DNA from: Bacteroidota bacterium
GTDB taxonomy: Bacteria; Bacteroidota; Bacteroidia; Cytophagales; Cyclobacteriaceae
Length of the DNA: 64,000 nucleotides
Direction: 5' to 3'
NCBI GenBank assembly: GCA_018266055.1
Contig: JAFDYT010000001.1
Coordinates: 248,001-312,000, forward strand
Shown here: one piece after another, positions 1 through 8,220 of the stretch
Position numbering within the stretch: position 1 is the stretch's first letter
How the letters are laid out: the number at the start of each line of letters is the position of its first letter
Position numbers and translations under genes: made by a program
The notes under the pieces: generated by a model
What the model saw: only the letters and a program-made list of their open reading frames with translations
What the model was told of the DNA's origin: nothing
Databases searched by the model: none

Positions 1-382
1 TTTGCTTTTTGTCTCGTGTGGTTACGCCAAGAGCAACTCCAGGAAGGGAAAAATTTGAGCGGACGACTTCGAAGAACCTGTTTAAATCAAAGTGGCTTAG
101 ATTCTTGATATCAAAAAGAATTCTCGCCAGCCGTAACGGGCATTCATCTTTTTTGCTGGCAAGTATTAGGCCTTGCAACTCGGTGAGGTAATCAGCCAAT
201 CGCGGACCTCGTTTTGGTGTGGTAATAAGTTTTGACCACAGCGGAGCCAAGTCCATCACGTAAAAATCATTGTCGATGAAGTAAACATCTGGCTCTAACG
301 CATTGGCCCCGGCGGCGAGGCATTCAATAGCTTCTTCTACCGAATTGGGGTTTCTTGCGATAAGATAGAAGGGACGTTTCAT
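1..382 (-). CDS. GDPD-like phosphodiesterase-family protein (3' part missing)
   Basis: The first 127 codons of a gene that runs off the left edge; ATG at 382. The N-terminus resembles the glycerophosphodiester phosphodiesterase / sphingomyelinase D TIM-barrel family: a short strand, then SVEEAIECLAAGANALEPDV, where E30 and D32 match the metal-binding E-x-D pair. The family's leading catalytic histidine (usually A-H-R) is replaced: residues 9-11 read A-R-N. The second histidine also seems absent near the FYVMD stretch. It may therefore be a non-catalytic or divergent member. No signal peptide is visible in the part present. It lies 355 bp downstream of the peptidase gene on the same strand. 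Family assignment is by recalled motif only, and the C-terminal half cannot be judged. Confidence 0.55.
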   Translation of the reverse strand, partial: MKRPFYLIARNPNSVEEAIECLAAGANALEPDVYFIDNDFYVMDLAPLWSKLITTPKRGPRLADYLTELQGLILASKKDECPLRLARILFDIKNLSHFDLNRFFEVVRSNFSLPGVALGVTTRDKKQ

Positions 383-737
383 TTCCGTTGTTTAAAAATT
401 TCCGAACCAGTATTCCTTGTTTTACTTAGACACTGATGAGGACCTAAAAGTTGAAAGCTGGAATAAAAAATAATTACACTATTTGCTTATTTAACGTTGA
501 AAACACCCGAATTCGTGTTGGTTACCTCAATTAAATTTAGGACTTAAGAAAAGACTTACCCATGGACGTTTGCAAATAAAATTTCGCAATCGAATTAGCA
601 ACGCTAATAACCAACCATCCTAAAATCACCCACATCAGGCAAAACGATAGTAAATCGTTTGCGAGAATTTTTGATGATGAATTATTTTTTGCCATGGTTC
701 AATGTTTTTCAAAACGAAAAACCAATGAGCTGGTTAC
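383..737. other. Intergenic region, no gene seen
   Basis: 355 AT-rich bases between two minus-strand genes. Short open frames here have no recognisable protein features. A 7-bp inverted repeat (AAACGAT / ATCGTTT, 5-nt loop) at 642-660 lies about 80 bp beyond the stop of the peptidase gene and could be a weak terminator, but it has no following T-run on the minus strand. The promoter of the GDPD-like gene should lie here; I did not find a clear TAnnTTTG element. Confidence 0.5.
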
Positions 738-1532
738 TCAAGATTTTTTCTTCACTGTTGTTGGTGTTACTTCAACCAAACGAATGGTCCAAAAATCGTC
801 GGCCAGGTTTTCCGAGAGCAAATAATCATAGGGCATGGTAAAATATCCATTTAGCCCCCAACTGGCTCCCCAACTATTTCTAATGATAAACCTTTTGGTA
901 GAATCTTGATAACCTACGGCCATTACGGCATGACCTCCGGCTTGTGCCTCATTTTTCTTAGGAAGGTTGAGTTTGCCGCTCTTGGCTACGGCTTCACTTT
1001 CGAACGATTCGTATACGGTGAACCCGAAAACAAATGGATATCCCTCTGCCAGACAACCTTTCATTTGGTTAAGGTTGCGTGCGATGCGATGGTAGGAAGT
1101 TACCTGATGATCGCGTGCAACAGTATAACAACTATTCGCAGGTCTGTTGGCAAATTGATTGGGATTGTAAGGCCACATGTTTTCAGGACAAACGCCGAGC
1201 TTATTCACACTTTTTATTCCATCACGAATCAAGGCGCCGCTATCGCTGTTTACAGTGTGCTCGATCTCTCGCTCGTTATAATATATGAATAAGCGCGAAG
1301 GCATGAACTCTTTGCTCGGAGCTTGCTTGCGAAGTTCAAATTCAAAAGCTGCACCAATTGCATTGGCCGTGCAACTACCCAATTGCCCTTGGTCATACAC
1401 CGGTGGGCATTGCTTTGTCAAATCTACCTTTGATGGTAATTTTCTCAGTAATGGCTTTGGAGCTGCATATTGCAAGTCTCGTTGGTCGGGAAGATCGGGC
1501 AGCCAACCGTAGCGAGCTAATTTGTGGGCCAT
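738..1532 (-). CDS. Papain-like (C1 family) cysteine peptidase
   Basis: 264 residues forming one peptidase C1A-type domain. The catalytic set is complete: oxyanion Gln48 and nucleophile Cys54 in DQGQLGSC (six residues apart, as in papain), His201 in GGHAV and Asn219 in RNSWG. The N-terminus (GWLPDLPDQRDLQY) is the short linker usual in bacterial C1 proteins. There is no pro-region of eukaryotic size and no signal peptide, so it is probably cytoplasmic or leaves by an unknown route. Substrate unknown. It is separated by 27 bp from the upstream TerB-like gene and is probably co-transcribed with it. Confidence 0.85.
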   Translation of the reverse strand: MAHKLARYGWLPDLPDQRDLQYAAPKPLLRKLPSKVDLTKQCPPVYDQGQLGSCTANAIGAAFEFELRKQAPSKEFMPSRLFIYYNEREIEHTVNSDSGALIRDGIKSVNKLGVCPENMWPYNPNQFANRPANSCYTVARDHQVTSYHRIARNLNQMKGCLAEGYPFVFGFTVYESFESEAVAKSGKLNLPKKNEAQAGGHAVMAVGYQDSTKRFIIRNSWGASWGLNGYFTMPYDYLLSENLADDFWTIRLVEVTPTTVKKKS

Positions 1533-1559
1533 GGAATTCGGATTTGGATGATGGTTAAT

Positions 1560-1973
1560 TTATTTATTATTCGATTGTGTAGTTTGTTTGCTTGCTTTTA
1601 CCAGGCGGGCTGTCATCTCCACATCTTCAAAATCAATTTCAGAGTCTTTTAAGGAGTAAAGCAACCACCGAACTTCTTTGATGTGTGTTTTACTTTCTTG
1701 CTCGGCCAGATGGTAGAGGTGAGCAAGTGCGCATAATTTTTCCTGATCGTTGCATAGATTCAACAAATGAACGCCGTACTGAAAAAGCTCGCGTTCTGTT
1801 TTGGTGAGCACTGCATCTTTAAATATGTGAATCAGTGTTTCTGGAATTTCTTCCTGGATTTGCAAATCACGAATCGCTTGCTTTTCCCGCTCGTCTACAG
1901 ATTTATCTATGTTCACCAGGAGGTGTACAAAATAAAGCAGTCCTAAATGGTAATTTGCGTTTGGTAAGCCCAC
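1560..1973 (-). CDS. TerB-like (tellurite resistance family) protein
   Basis: 137 residues, all helical in appearance. The N-terminal NIDKSVDEREKQAI resembles the acidic helix motif of TerB / DjlA-type domains, which bind metal in some members. The start is GTG at 1973; no in-frame ATG lies between it and the upstream stop. No other ter genes (terC, terD, terZ) are nearby, so a tellurite phenotype should not be assumed. It sits 10 bp after the degenerate receiver gene and 27 bp before the peptidase gene, which suggests one transcript. Assignment rests on weak motif similarity. Confidence 0.5.
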   Translation of the reverse strand: MGLPNANYHLGLLYFVHLLVNIDKSVDEREKQAIRDLQIQEEIPETLIHIFKDAVLTKTERELFQYGVHLLNLCNDQEKLCALAHLYHLAEQESKTHIKEVRWLLYSLKDSEIDFEDVEMTARLVKASKQTTQSNNK

Positions 1974-1983
1974 GATGATATTT

Positions 1984-2325
1984 TTATTCTATTTCAAGAT
2001 TTTTCATTTCAGAAACCTCTTCCATGGTCATCAAATTGGCATTCAATGATTGAAGTATTCGGCTGTGAGCCTCAGTTTCGGTGCCATCGGCCAGCAGGAT
2101 AACCGGTGTTCGCCGGTTTACGCTCAGGTTACGAATAGACCTAACCATTTCAATACCAGTAACCACCGGCAAGTCCTGGCCACAAAGAATCAAATCGAAC
2201 GGAGACAACTTTGCGGCCATCAAGCCTTCCAGGCCATTGCCGTATGGCTCAACGTGCCATTGCCCTAATTCCTTTTTTATCATTTGCAGAACCGATCCTT
2301 GCCGATGAACTACCAGTACCTTCAT
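1984..2325 (-). CDS. Degenerate response-regulator receiver domain (pseudo-receiver)
   Basis: 113 residues from ATG 2325; a TTG at 2364 would add 13 residues that fit no receiver fold. The protein has the CheY-like order of elements (MKVLVV strand, FDLILCGQDLP, PVILL) but lacks the phosphorylation chemistry. The acidic pair after strand 1 is HRQ, the phospho-acceptor position before QDLP is Gly, the Thr/Ser after PVILL is Ala, and the usual Lys is Met in NLMTM. There is no output domain. It would therefore act by phosphorylation-independent binding, perhaps to the nearby kinase or regulator (inference). The TerB-like gene follows 10 bp downstream. Confidence 0.65.
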   Translation of the reverse strand: MKVLVVHRQGSVLQMIKKELGQWHVEPYGNGLEGLMAAKLSPFDLILCGQDLPVVTGIEMVRSIRNLSVNRRTPVILLADGTETEAHSRILQSLNANLMTMEEVSEMKNLEIE

Positions 2326-2351
2326 TGAACAAAATTTAAAAAACCCTAAAC

Positions 2352-2370
2352 CAGTGATAACCAATCACTG
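2352..2370. promoter_or_regulatory. Inverted repeat upstream of pseudo-receiver gene
   Basis: CAGTGAT and ATCACTG form a perfect 7-bp dyad with a 5-nt spacer, 26 bp upstream of the ATG at 2325. It could be a regulator-binding site or an mRNA stem-loop in the leader. No -7 element was identified with confidence in the 223-bp gap (2326-2548). Confidence 0.25.
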
Positions 2371-2548
2371 CGTGTAAGCTCGGCAGAAAAACAAAAAGGA
2401 ATTTATAATGGTCTATACGGCTGGTGGGTTTAGTCTCCGTGACCCCTTGAAAACGCCTAAAAACGCAGATTTTGACGTTTTGCTAAATTTTTTTGTAAGG
2501 AATTCCCTATGAAAATTCAGGATATCCTTAAAAATCAGATTAGGAATT

Positions 2549-3202
2549 TCAGGGAATCAGGCCCAATTCGAAGGAGGCTTTTACCAGGCCAACCGTGCTT
2601 TTAACCTTCAATTTGCCCTGAATATTCAGTTTGTGAGATTGAACTGTCTTCTCGCTCAAGGATAATTGACTTGCGATTTCTTTCAGGCTTTTTTCGCTGC
2701 AGATAAGTTTTAGAATCTCCCGTTCTCTTTCGGTCAGATCCTGCTTGCCGCCAAACTCGGGTCGTTCGTGCCTGGTTTTGCTTTTCATGGTGCGGTGGAT
2801 AGCCATGTTGAGCAAGTCATTGTAGTAAAAATCGTGGTCGACAACAGAGGAGATTGCTTTTTCCAGCTCTTCGGGGTCAGTATTTTTTAAAAGGAAGGAG
2901 TGGACGCCGAGCTCAAGCATGTAAACCATGTACTTTTCGCTGTCGTGCATTGTCAGCACAATAATTTTTAGGTCAGGATATTTTTTTAATAATTGTTCGG
3001 CGCACTCAGTGCCATTCATCACAGGCATTTCCAGATCAAGTACCACCACATCGGGCTTTTTTAATTTCACCTGTTGCAGGCACTCTTCGCCATTGCTCGC
3101 CTCGGTTATTTCTCCAATTCGTTTGAAGGTTTTTAAAAGACGAATCATTGCCTTGCGAAAAATCTGGTGATCGTCAACAATGCAAATATTAATCTTAGGC
3201 AT
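2549..3202 (-). CDS. NarL/FixJ-family response regulator
   Basis: 217 residues: an N-terminal receiver domain (about 3-125) with an acidic pair at D10-D11 and phospho-acceptor Asp56 in VVVLDLEMP, then a LuxR-type helix-turn-helix (about 150-212) containing LTEREREILKLI and EIASQLSLSEKTVQSH. It is expected to bind DNA after phosphorylation by the histidine kinase encoded just upstream (3 bp gap). Targets cannot be read from the sequence. Confidence 0.93.
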   Translation of the reverse strand: MPKINICIVDDHQIFRKAMIRLLKTFKRIGEITEASNGEECLQQVKLKKPDVVVLDLEMPVMNGTECAEQLLKKYPDLKIIVLTMHDSEKYMVYMLELGVHSFLLKNTDPEELEKAISSVVDHDFYYNDLLNMAIHRTMKSKTRHERPEFGGKQDLTEREREILKLICSEKSLKEIASQLSLSEKTVQSHKLNIQGKLKVKSTVGLVKASFELGLIP

Positions 3203-3205
3203 AGG

Positions 3206-3994
3206 TTAAAAAGAGTATGTCACAGAGGCATTCGTGCCTTGTGGAAAATTGTGTTCAAAAATTAATTTAGCGGGCAACAGCCGTGACCTGTTTTCAAGAC
3301 TCAACAGGCCCAATCCATGCCCCGGCTGTGCGCGATTCTTTACCGCCTCCCGGTCAAACCCAACGCCGTTGTCGAGCACGTTGATCTGCAATTGATTTTT
3401 GGTCCAGGTAAAGACCACCTCAATGGCCGACGCTTTGGCGTGCTTGAGTGCGTTGCCAACCAGCTCCTGCACCATGCGGTACAATAGAGTTTGTTTATTT
3501 TTTTCGATTAGTGTAGCCTCTCCATGAAAGGAAAAGGTCACTGCTACCTGATTACGTGAGGAAAGTCGAGTGCACATTTCGTCAACGGCTTCGGTAAGCC
3601 CGAAATACTCCAGGCTACTCGGCATCAAGTCCCAACAAATCCGTCGCACGGTTTCCGTCACTTCCGTGACCATTTGCTGAACTTCTTTGCGGTCCTCTTC
3701 TGGAGCATTTTGAAGGATAGCCAAGGTGGTGGTTCGCAAAGCCTGAAGCATAAGCCCAACGTCATCGTGCAGGTCTTTAGCCACACGTCGTCGTTCATCT
3801 TCCTGCGATTCCATTTGAGCCAACAACATTTGCTGCTGGTATTTTACTTCAAGTGCTTGTTGCTTCACTTGTTCACTGAGCACTTTCTTTTGGTAAAAAA
3901 CGACAAACAGAATAATCACTACTGCCATGATCAGCATCGCAGCGGTGCCGATCAGGAAAAGGATAGTGACACTGTTGTCGGGGGAATTAGCCAT
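3206..3994 (-). CDS. Sensor histidine kinase (HisKA_3 type)
   Basis: 262 residues: one N-terminal membrane segment (about 9-34), a coiled linker, then a NarX/DegS-like dimerisation domain with phospho-acceptor His76 in KDLHDDVG, and an HATPase domain with NALKHAKAS, DNGVGFD and GHGLGLLSLENR. There is almost no extracytoplasmic loop, so it probably senses through the membrane, or takes its signal from a partner such as the 7-TM protein encoded 41 bp upstream (inference). It is the cognate partner of the adjacent NarL-type regulator. Confidence 0.92.
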   Translation of the reverse strand: MANSPDNSVTILFLIGTAAMLIMAVVIILFVVFYQKKVLSEQVKQQALEVKYQQQMLLAQMESQEDERRRVAKDLHDDVGLMLQALRTTTLAILQNAPEEDRKEVQQMVTEVTETVRRICWDLMPSSLEYFGLTEAVDEMCTRLSSRNQVAVTFSFHGEATLIEKNKQTLLYRMVQELVGNALKHAKASAIEVVFTWTKNQLQINVLDNGVGFDREAVKNRAQPGHGLGLLSLENRSRLLPAKLIFEHNFPQGTNASVTYSF

Positions 3995-4035
3995 TGGATA
4001 AGATCATGCTAGTTTATAAGATATCTGCAAGTTAC

Positions 4036-4698
4036 TCATCGTGTCTCTGATTTTACTACCGGGCTTTTTGTGGCGTGCCACAACCCGATGGCAAAGAGAA
4101 TATTCTTAATGATATTCAAGATATTGTGGAGGCTCCAGTAAACAATCTGGTCATCTTTCAGTACTTCAATAAGATAATTTCTCAGTAAAAAGATGAAGAA
4201 AGCTCCTGCGAAATAAACCAGCACCGCGGTATCAACCCAAAACATTGGCAACTGGTGAATATGGGTTGAGGGAAGGTCTCGCATTAGTTTGAAGAAGTGA
4301 AGGACCGAGAATATAATGAATACGGCTGCTGTGAGGGTGACGCTGAATGATGTCAATTGTTTTGCTTGAAGGAAAATTAGATCGACAAAGAAAAATGAAG
4401 TGTAAACGATGGCAATGGTAATAAAAAGCTTAAGGGTTTTACGGCCAAAAGCGAAAAAGTAGCTAACCAAAAGAAAATGAAACTCGGCCAAACGATAAAT
4501 GTTTCCAAATAAATTGTCTCCTAGGACTATCAAAACGGAGGAAATATCGAGTAAAAAAGCAGTGATGGTAAGTAGCCATAAGTATAAAAGGACTCTGTCA
4601 GAATTTTTTTTCTGCAAAAGCAAGAATCCAATTACTATGGGTAAAAGAGCGGATCCATCAGATAAATAGGAAATAACAAGAGACTGCTCTAAGGTCAC
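4036..4698 (-). CDS. Seven-helix membrane protein of unknown function
   Basis: 220 residues with about seven hydrophobic segments (roughly 15-28, 36-58, 66-83, 88-108, 118-137, 150-172, 185-205), short loops and no soluble domain. I do not recognise the family. The start is GTG at 4698; no in-frame ATG exists in the 9-bp gap after the preceding gene. It is placed between a small CPPYC protein and a histidine kinase that has almost no sensor region of its own, which makes it a candidate membrane sensor or accessory input protein (inference). Confidence 0.6.
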   Translation of the reverse strand: MTLEQSLVISYLSDGSALLPIVIGFLLLQKKNSDRVLLYLWLLTITAFLLDISSVLIVLGDNLFGNIYRLAEFHFLLVSYFFAFGRKTLKLFITIAIVYTSFFFVDLIFLQAKQLTSFSVTLTAAVFIIFSVLHFFKLMRDLPSTHIHQLPMFWVDTAVLVYFAGAFFIFLLRNYLIEVLKDDQIVYWSLHNILNIIKNILFAIGLWHATKSPVVKSETR

Positions 4699-4707
4699 GA
4701 GGCTAAA

Positions 4708-5067
4708 TCAATTTGTTGTTGGACAATATGGCGGGCATGGGTGAGAATTATCGGTAGTAATGTTTCCTCCTCCATCCATTAACTTCTTGCCTTTTGCTTT
4801 TGGAGTTTTGCTGGGCCACATGTTATTACCTTTTTCATCAGCGCCAACAAGGATCAGTTGCTTCTGGCCTTTGTCATCGATAGCATAATAAATCCGGATA
4901 CCCATGCAGCCAGGTTGGTTCAGCATTTTCTGAATAATCTCTTTGCCAAAAAAATGAGCCTTGGTTACGTGATGGTCTTCGTGTTGTTGAATCCATTTCT
5001 TCACAAGCGTTTCATCCATGGAGGATCCTTCGGTTCCTTTGAACGTGTAGTTTTTTTTCTTTGCCAT
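4708..5067 (-). CDS. Conserved small protein with C-terminal CPPYC motif
   Basis: 119 residues, soluble, no signal peptide. The middle (about 35-80) contains HFFGKEIIQKML, GCMGIRIYYAIDDKGQKQL and LVGADEKGNNMW. The last ten residues include PCPPYC, a closely spaced cysteine pair that could bind metal or form a disulfide. From memory, similar small proteins with the GIRIYYA...LVGAD core and a CPPYC tail recur in Bacteroidota, with no assigned function. It is the first gene of a tight run leading into a 7-TM protein, a histidine kinase and a response regulator. Confidence 0.6.
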   Translation of the reverse strand: MAKKKNYTFKGTEGSSMDETLVKKWIQQHEDHHVTKAHFFGKEIIQKMLNQPGCMGIRIYYAIDDKGQKQLILVGADEKGNNMWPSKTPKAKGKKLMDGGGNITTDNSHPCPPYCPTTN

Positions 5068-5210
5068 AACAATAGGTGGTTAAAAAATGAGTTATTAAAT
5101 TCAATACTAACACTTTTTTTCAACTTCAATTATGTCCAAAGACTTCGCGCCGAGTGCGAGGTAAGAAAATCACCGATAATGTTTGATTGCTAAATTATTT
5201 AGCGGGCATG

Positions 5211-7229
5211 TCAGGCAGGATGCTTCTCAGGCTTTTCTTCTTTCACAGGAGCTGCAGGAAGTTGCTCGCCGGTTTTTGTTTTTTGAATTCCAAAAAGTCT
5301 GTAAGCGATCAATTTCCCCGCCATGTTTCGATCAGATTGCTCCACCCTTAGGCTCCCTTTTTGGAGAACCTTTCTTTCATTGTAAACCGAGTAGTTTATC
5401 AGAAGGGCCTCACCTCGTGACTCAAAGGAAAGCGCAACGACCGGAAGTTCATGTTGATTGGTGAATTCGATGGAAGTATTTTTCAAGTCATCCACAATTT
5501 TGCTTTCTTCACTAGTGAGTTGCCCTTGTACTTGCAGTTGAAAAGTCATCGTGAGATCTGAGAACGGCACCAGTTGAGGATACTCGTTGTAGAGCAATTG
5601 CGTGTACTCGTCTGCTGCTCTGCCTCCGGTGGCTTTCGCAAGGCTCTCGTACACACGGGCAACTAAAAGTTTTTGGTAAGGATCGTCCGAATCCGGATCG
5701 TTTAGCACTTGCTTAAAATAGTCGATAGCAGTTTTCTCTTTCCCTTCGGCCAAGTAAAGTTTTCCCAGAAAGTAGCGGAAGTATTTTTTTACACGCGGCC
5801 GCTTGTCTGTTTGTAATTTTTTCAGATAAATATCGATAAAGTATTCGTTGCCGAAGCCATCAATGACGGACCACACTTCGTCGAATGTAATCAGGTTTTC
5901 AGGCGAGAAGATCGAATAGATTACTTGTTCACGTTCAGGATTCCCCGCCACCAATGAGGCAAGCACCATTTTCTGATGGCGAATTTCAAGTGTGAACTTG
6001 ACCCATCGATACCAGTTTATCGGGTTCAGCCAGAAGTACCATTCGTTGTGTTCAAACCAGTATTCCTTTTTGAATTGTAATTGATTTAAATAATTGAGCG
6101 ATGCAACCGCCAGATTGTATTGCTCCTGTCCCCACGTGGTGCCAATGTGCAACTCCTGAAACCGTGCGGCTTTGTTGGCGCGGTCCTGACTCTCGGCAGT
6201 GAGCCCTTCAAAATGCTGGGCACGAGCTAGGCCAATGCAATGCCAGCCATAACCCGGCGTGCTTCCTTGTTTTTGAAGCACATCCGTTAAAAGTGTGTCT
6301 GCCTTTTCAGGATGACCGCGGTAAGTGGCCAGCGTACCGCGCATGTAGTAATATTCTTTTGTTGTTTTCTCCGGGCTGCTTTCACGTTGAGCTGCTTCTT
6401 CAAAAAACATTTCAGCTTGTTCCATTTCACCCATCGCCAGTTTAAACTCAGCGTAATTATTGCTTGAGTAAGCTCCGTTCTGAATGAGCATGTCGTAATA
6501 ATAATTCGCAGAATCGATGTCCAGCAGATAATCGTGGATCATCGCTTTGTAGTGATACGTGCTAAGGTAAAGCCTGTTGAGATATTTTGGATCATACAGG
6601 CCATTGTTGTATTGAAAGTCGTTTTGGATTTTTCGTAGCGCCGAATCCAGGTATTGGTTGGCGGCCATCACATTTTCTTTCACCGAATTTTTCAAAAAAG
6701 GAAACTGCCTTGAAGTATACACGCGGTTACGATGAAAGATCCATGCCATTGTGTTGTACGAGTCCATGTTGATTTCCATCTGAAAATTCCGGTCGCGGAT
6801 GTGATAGAGCACTTCCATCGCTTTGTCTTGTTGCTCTACATTTTGATAACAACGACTCAAGAAATAGGTGATCAATCCGTAGTCGTAATGGTAGCGATAG
6901 TTGGCGCTGTACATGGCGTAGTTGTTGGTGCGCATGCGCAACAGCGGGTCGAAATCATTTTCAATTTTATCCAATGCTTTTTGCAGCGAAGGAATGGCTT
7001 TGCGAAAACCTAATTCATCGTTGGCACGAAAAAAAAGATATGCTCCTTCGAGCATGTGACCTACATAATACGTGCTGTCTTTTCGAATGAAGCCGCGTGC
7101 TTTTTCATACGTTTTGTCCTCCAGGAAAGAACCGTCGCGCTCGCTGTCAATCTGCTGACGAATGCTGGTCTGTGCTCCGGCGGAAGCGCAAATGAAAATC
7201 AATAAATAAAGCAGACGCGTTGGCTTCAT
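5211..7229 (-). CDS. Exported TPR-repeat protein of a MoxR operon
   Basis: 672 residues from ATG 7229 (4 bp after the moxR-like stop). That start gives a clean signal peptide, MKPTRLLYLLIFICASAGAQ. The 12 extra upstream codons are not plausible as a leader. The mature part is helical with tetratricopeptide-like units, for example FRYFLGKLYLAEGKEKTAID and ELGFRKAIPSLQKALDKIEN. It is probably a periplasmic scaffold. As last gene of the DUF58-transglutaminase-MoxR operon it probably serves the same envelope function; no enzymatic motif is seen. Confidence 0.75.
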   Translation of the reverse strand: MKPTRLLYLLIFICASAGAQTSIRQQIDSERDGSFLEDKTYEKARGFIRKDSTYYVGHMLEGAYLFFRANDELGFRKAIPSLQKALDKIENDFDPLLRMRTNNYAMYSANYRYHYDYGLITYFLSRCYQNVEQQDKAMEVLYHIRDRNFQMEINMDSYNTMAWIFHRNRVYTSRQFPFLKNSVKENVMAANQYLDSALRKIQNDFQYNNGLYDPKYLNRLYLSTYHYKAMIHDYLLDIDSANYYYDMLIQNGAYSSNNYAEFKLAMGEMEQAEMFFEEAAQRESSPEKTTKEYYYMRGTLATYRGHPEKADTLLTDVLQKQGSTPGYGWHCIGLARAQHFEGLTAESQDRANKAARFQELHIGTTWGQEQYNLAVASLNYLNQLQFKKEYWFEHNEWYFWLNPINWYRWVKFTLEIRHQKMVLASLVAGNPEREQVIYSIFSPENLITFDEVWSVIDGFGNEYFIDIYLKKLQTDKRPRVKKYFRYFLGKLYLAEGKEKTAIDYFKQVLNDPDSDDPYQKLLVARVYESLAKATGGRAADEYTQLLYNEYPQLVPFSDLTMTFQLQVQGQLTSEESKIVDDLKNTSIEFTNQHELPVVALSFESRGEALLINYSVYNERKVLQKGSLRVEQSDRNMAGKLIAYRLFGIQKTKTGEQLPAAPVKEEKPEKHPA

Positions 7230-7233
7230 AATT

Positions 7234-8220
7234 TTATGGTTTGGCGGGTATCCCCATCTTCGCAAGCTTATTCACTTCCAGATCTGCAATTTGCTGCAGC
7301 GCCGTACGCGATGCTTCGCGGTTGCGGAAGATGAGGCGATGGTGCAACACAGGATGCGCCAGATCGCGAATGTCATCTTCAATTACAAAGTCGCGCTGGT
7401 TAACAAGCGCCCATGCTTTTAAACACTTGATGAACGTGATTCCACCTCGCGTAGAACAGCCTAATGCAATCTCGGTATGACGACGCGTTGCCTGCACCAG
7501 CCGTACAATTCCTTTCACCAATTCAGGATGGATGTAAACTTTTTCAGCAGCCTCTTGCAGATGAATGACGTCGTTATACGTGAGCACTTGCTTTACGGTA
7601 TTCTTCCCGTTGCCAATGGCCAGGTAGTTGGAGTAAATATCAAACTCCACTTCTTCAGAAACATAACCGAATGAAATCTTCATCGAGAAACGGTCAAGCT
7701 GGGCGGTTGGCAAGGGATAGGTTCCCTCCATCTCAATTGGATTTTGCGTGGCGATGGTGAAGAAGAACTGATCCAGTTGAAATGTGGTGTCGCCCGATGA
7801 GATTTGATTTTCGGCCATACACTCCAGCAACGCGCTCTGCACTTTGGGTGAAGCCCGGTTGATTTCATCGGCCAGCAGCACGTGTGTGAAGAGCGGACCT
7901 TTTTTGAAGATGAAATCTTTTTTCGATTCATCGAAAATGTATGAACCGATCAAGTCCATCGGTAGCAAGTCGGGCGTGAACTGAATGCGCTTGAAGGCAA
8001 CACCTCCGTTGGCCGAATGAAAATCAATGGCTCCTTCGGAGATCGATTGCGCCAGTGTTTTTGCCAGTACGGTTTTGCCCGCACCGGGATTATCTTCCAG
8101 CAGAATGTGGCCTTTGGCCAACAAAGCCGTCACTACGTATTTTATTTCTTTCGGCTTGCCGCGAATGATGGTCTCAATGTTTTCTGTCAGAGCCTTGAGC
8201 TTGGATGTAGTTTCGTTCAT
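7234..8220 (-). CDS. MoxR-family AAA+ ATPase
   Basis: 328 residues. Walker A at 43-50 (DNPGAGKT), Walker B at 114-119 with DEINR, and a later sensor segment ATQNPIEMEGTYPLP, all typical of MoxR/RavA-type chaperone ATPases. MoxR proteins help to mature or activate partner proteins, usually encoded beside them. Here the partners are a DUF58 protein, a membrane transglutaminase and a TPR protein. The ATG overlaps the stop of the transglutaminase gene by 4 nt, indicating translational coupling. Confidence 0.92.
   Translation of the reverse strand: MNETTSKLKALTENIETIIRGKPKEIKYVVTALLAKGHILLEDNPGAGKTVLAKTLAQSISEGAIDFHSANGGVAFKRIQFTPDLLPMDLIGSYIFDESKKDFIFKKGPLFTHVLLADEINRASPKVQSALLECMAENQISSGDTTFQLDQFFFTIATQNPIEMEGTYPLPTAQLDRFSMKISFGYVSEEVEFDIYSNYLAIGNGKNTVKQVLTYNDVIHLQEAAEKVYIHPELVKGIVRLVQATRRHTEIALGCSTRGGITFIKCLKAWALVNQRDFVIEDDIRDLAHPVLHHRLIFRNREASRTALQQIADLEVNKLAKMGIPAKP

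Noticed and set aside
659-841. Open frame of 60 codons on plus in the left intergenic region
   Set aside because: It overlaps the 3' end of the peptidase gene on the other strand and has no recognisable protein features.
5189-5203. Palindrome GCTAAATTATTTAGC just after the TPR gene
   Set aside because: The stem is A/T-rich with a very small loop and no T-run follows on the minus strand, so I did not call a terminator.
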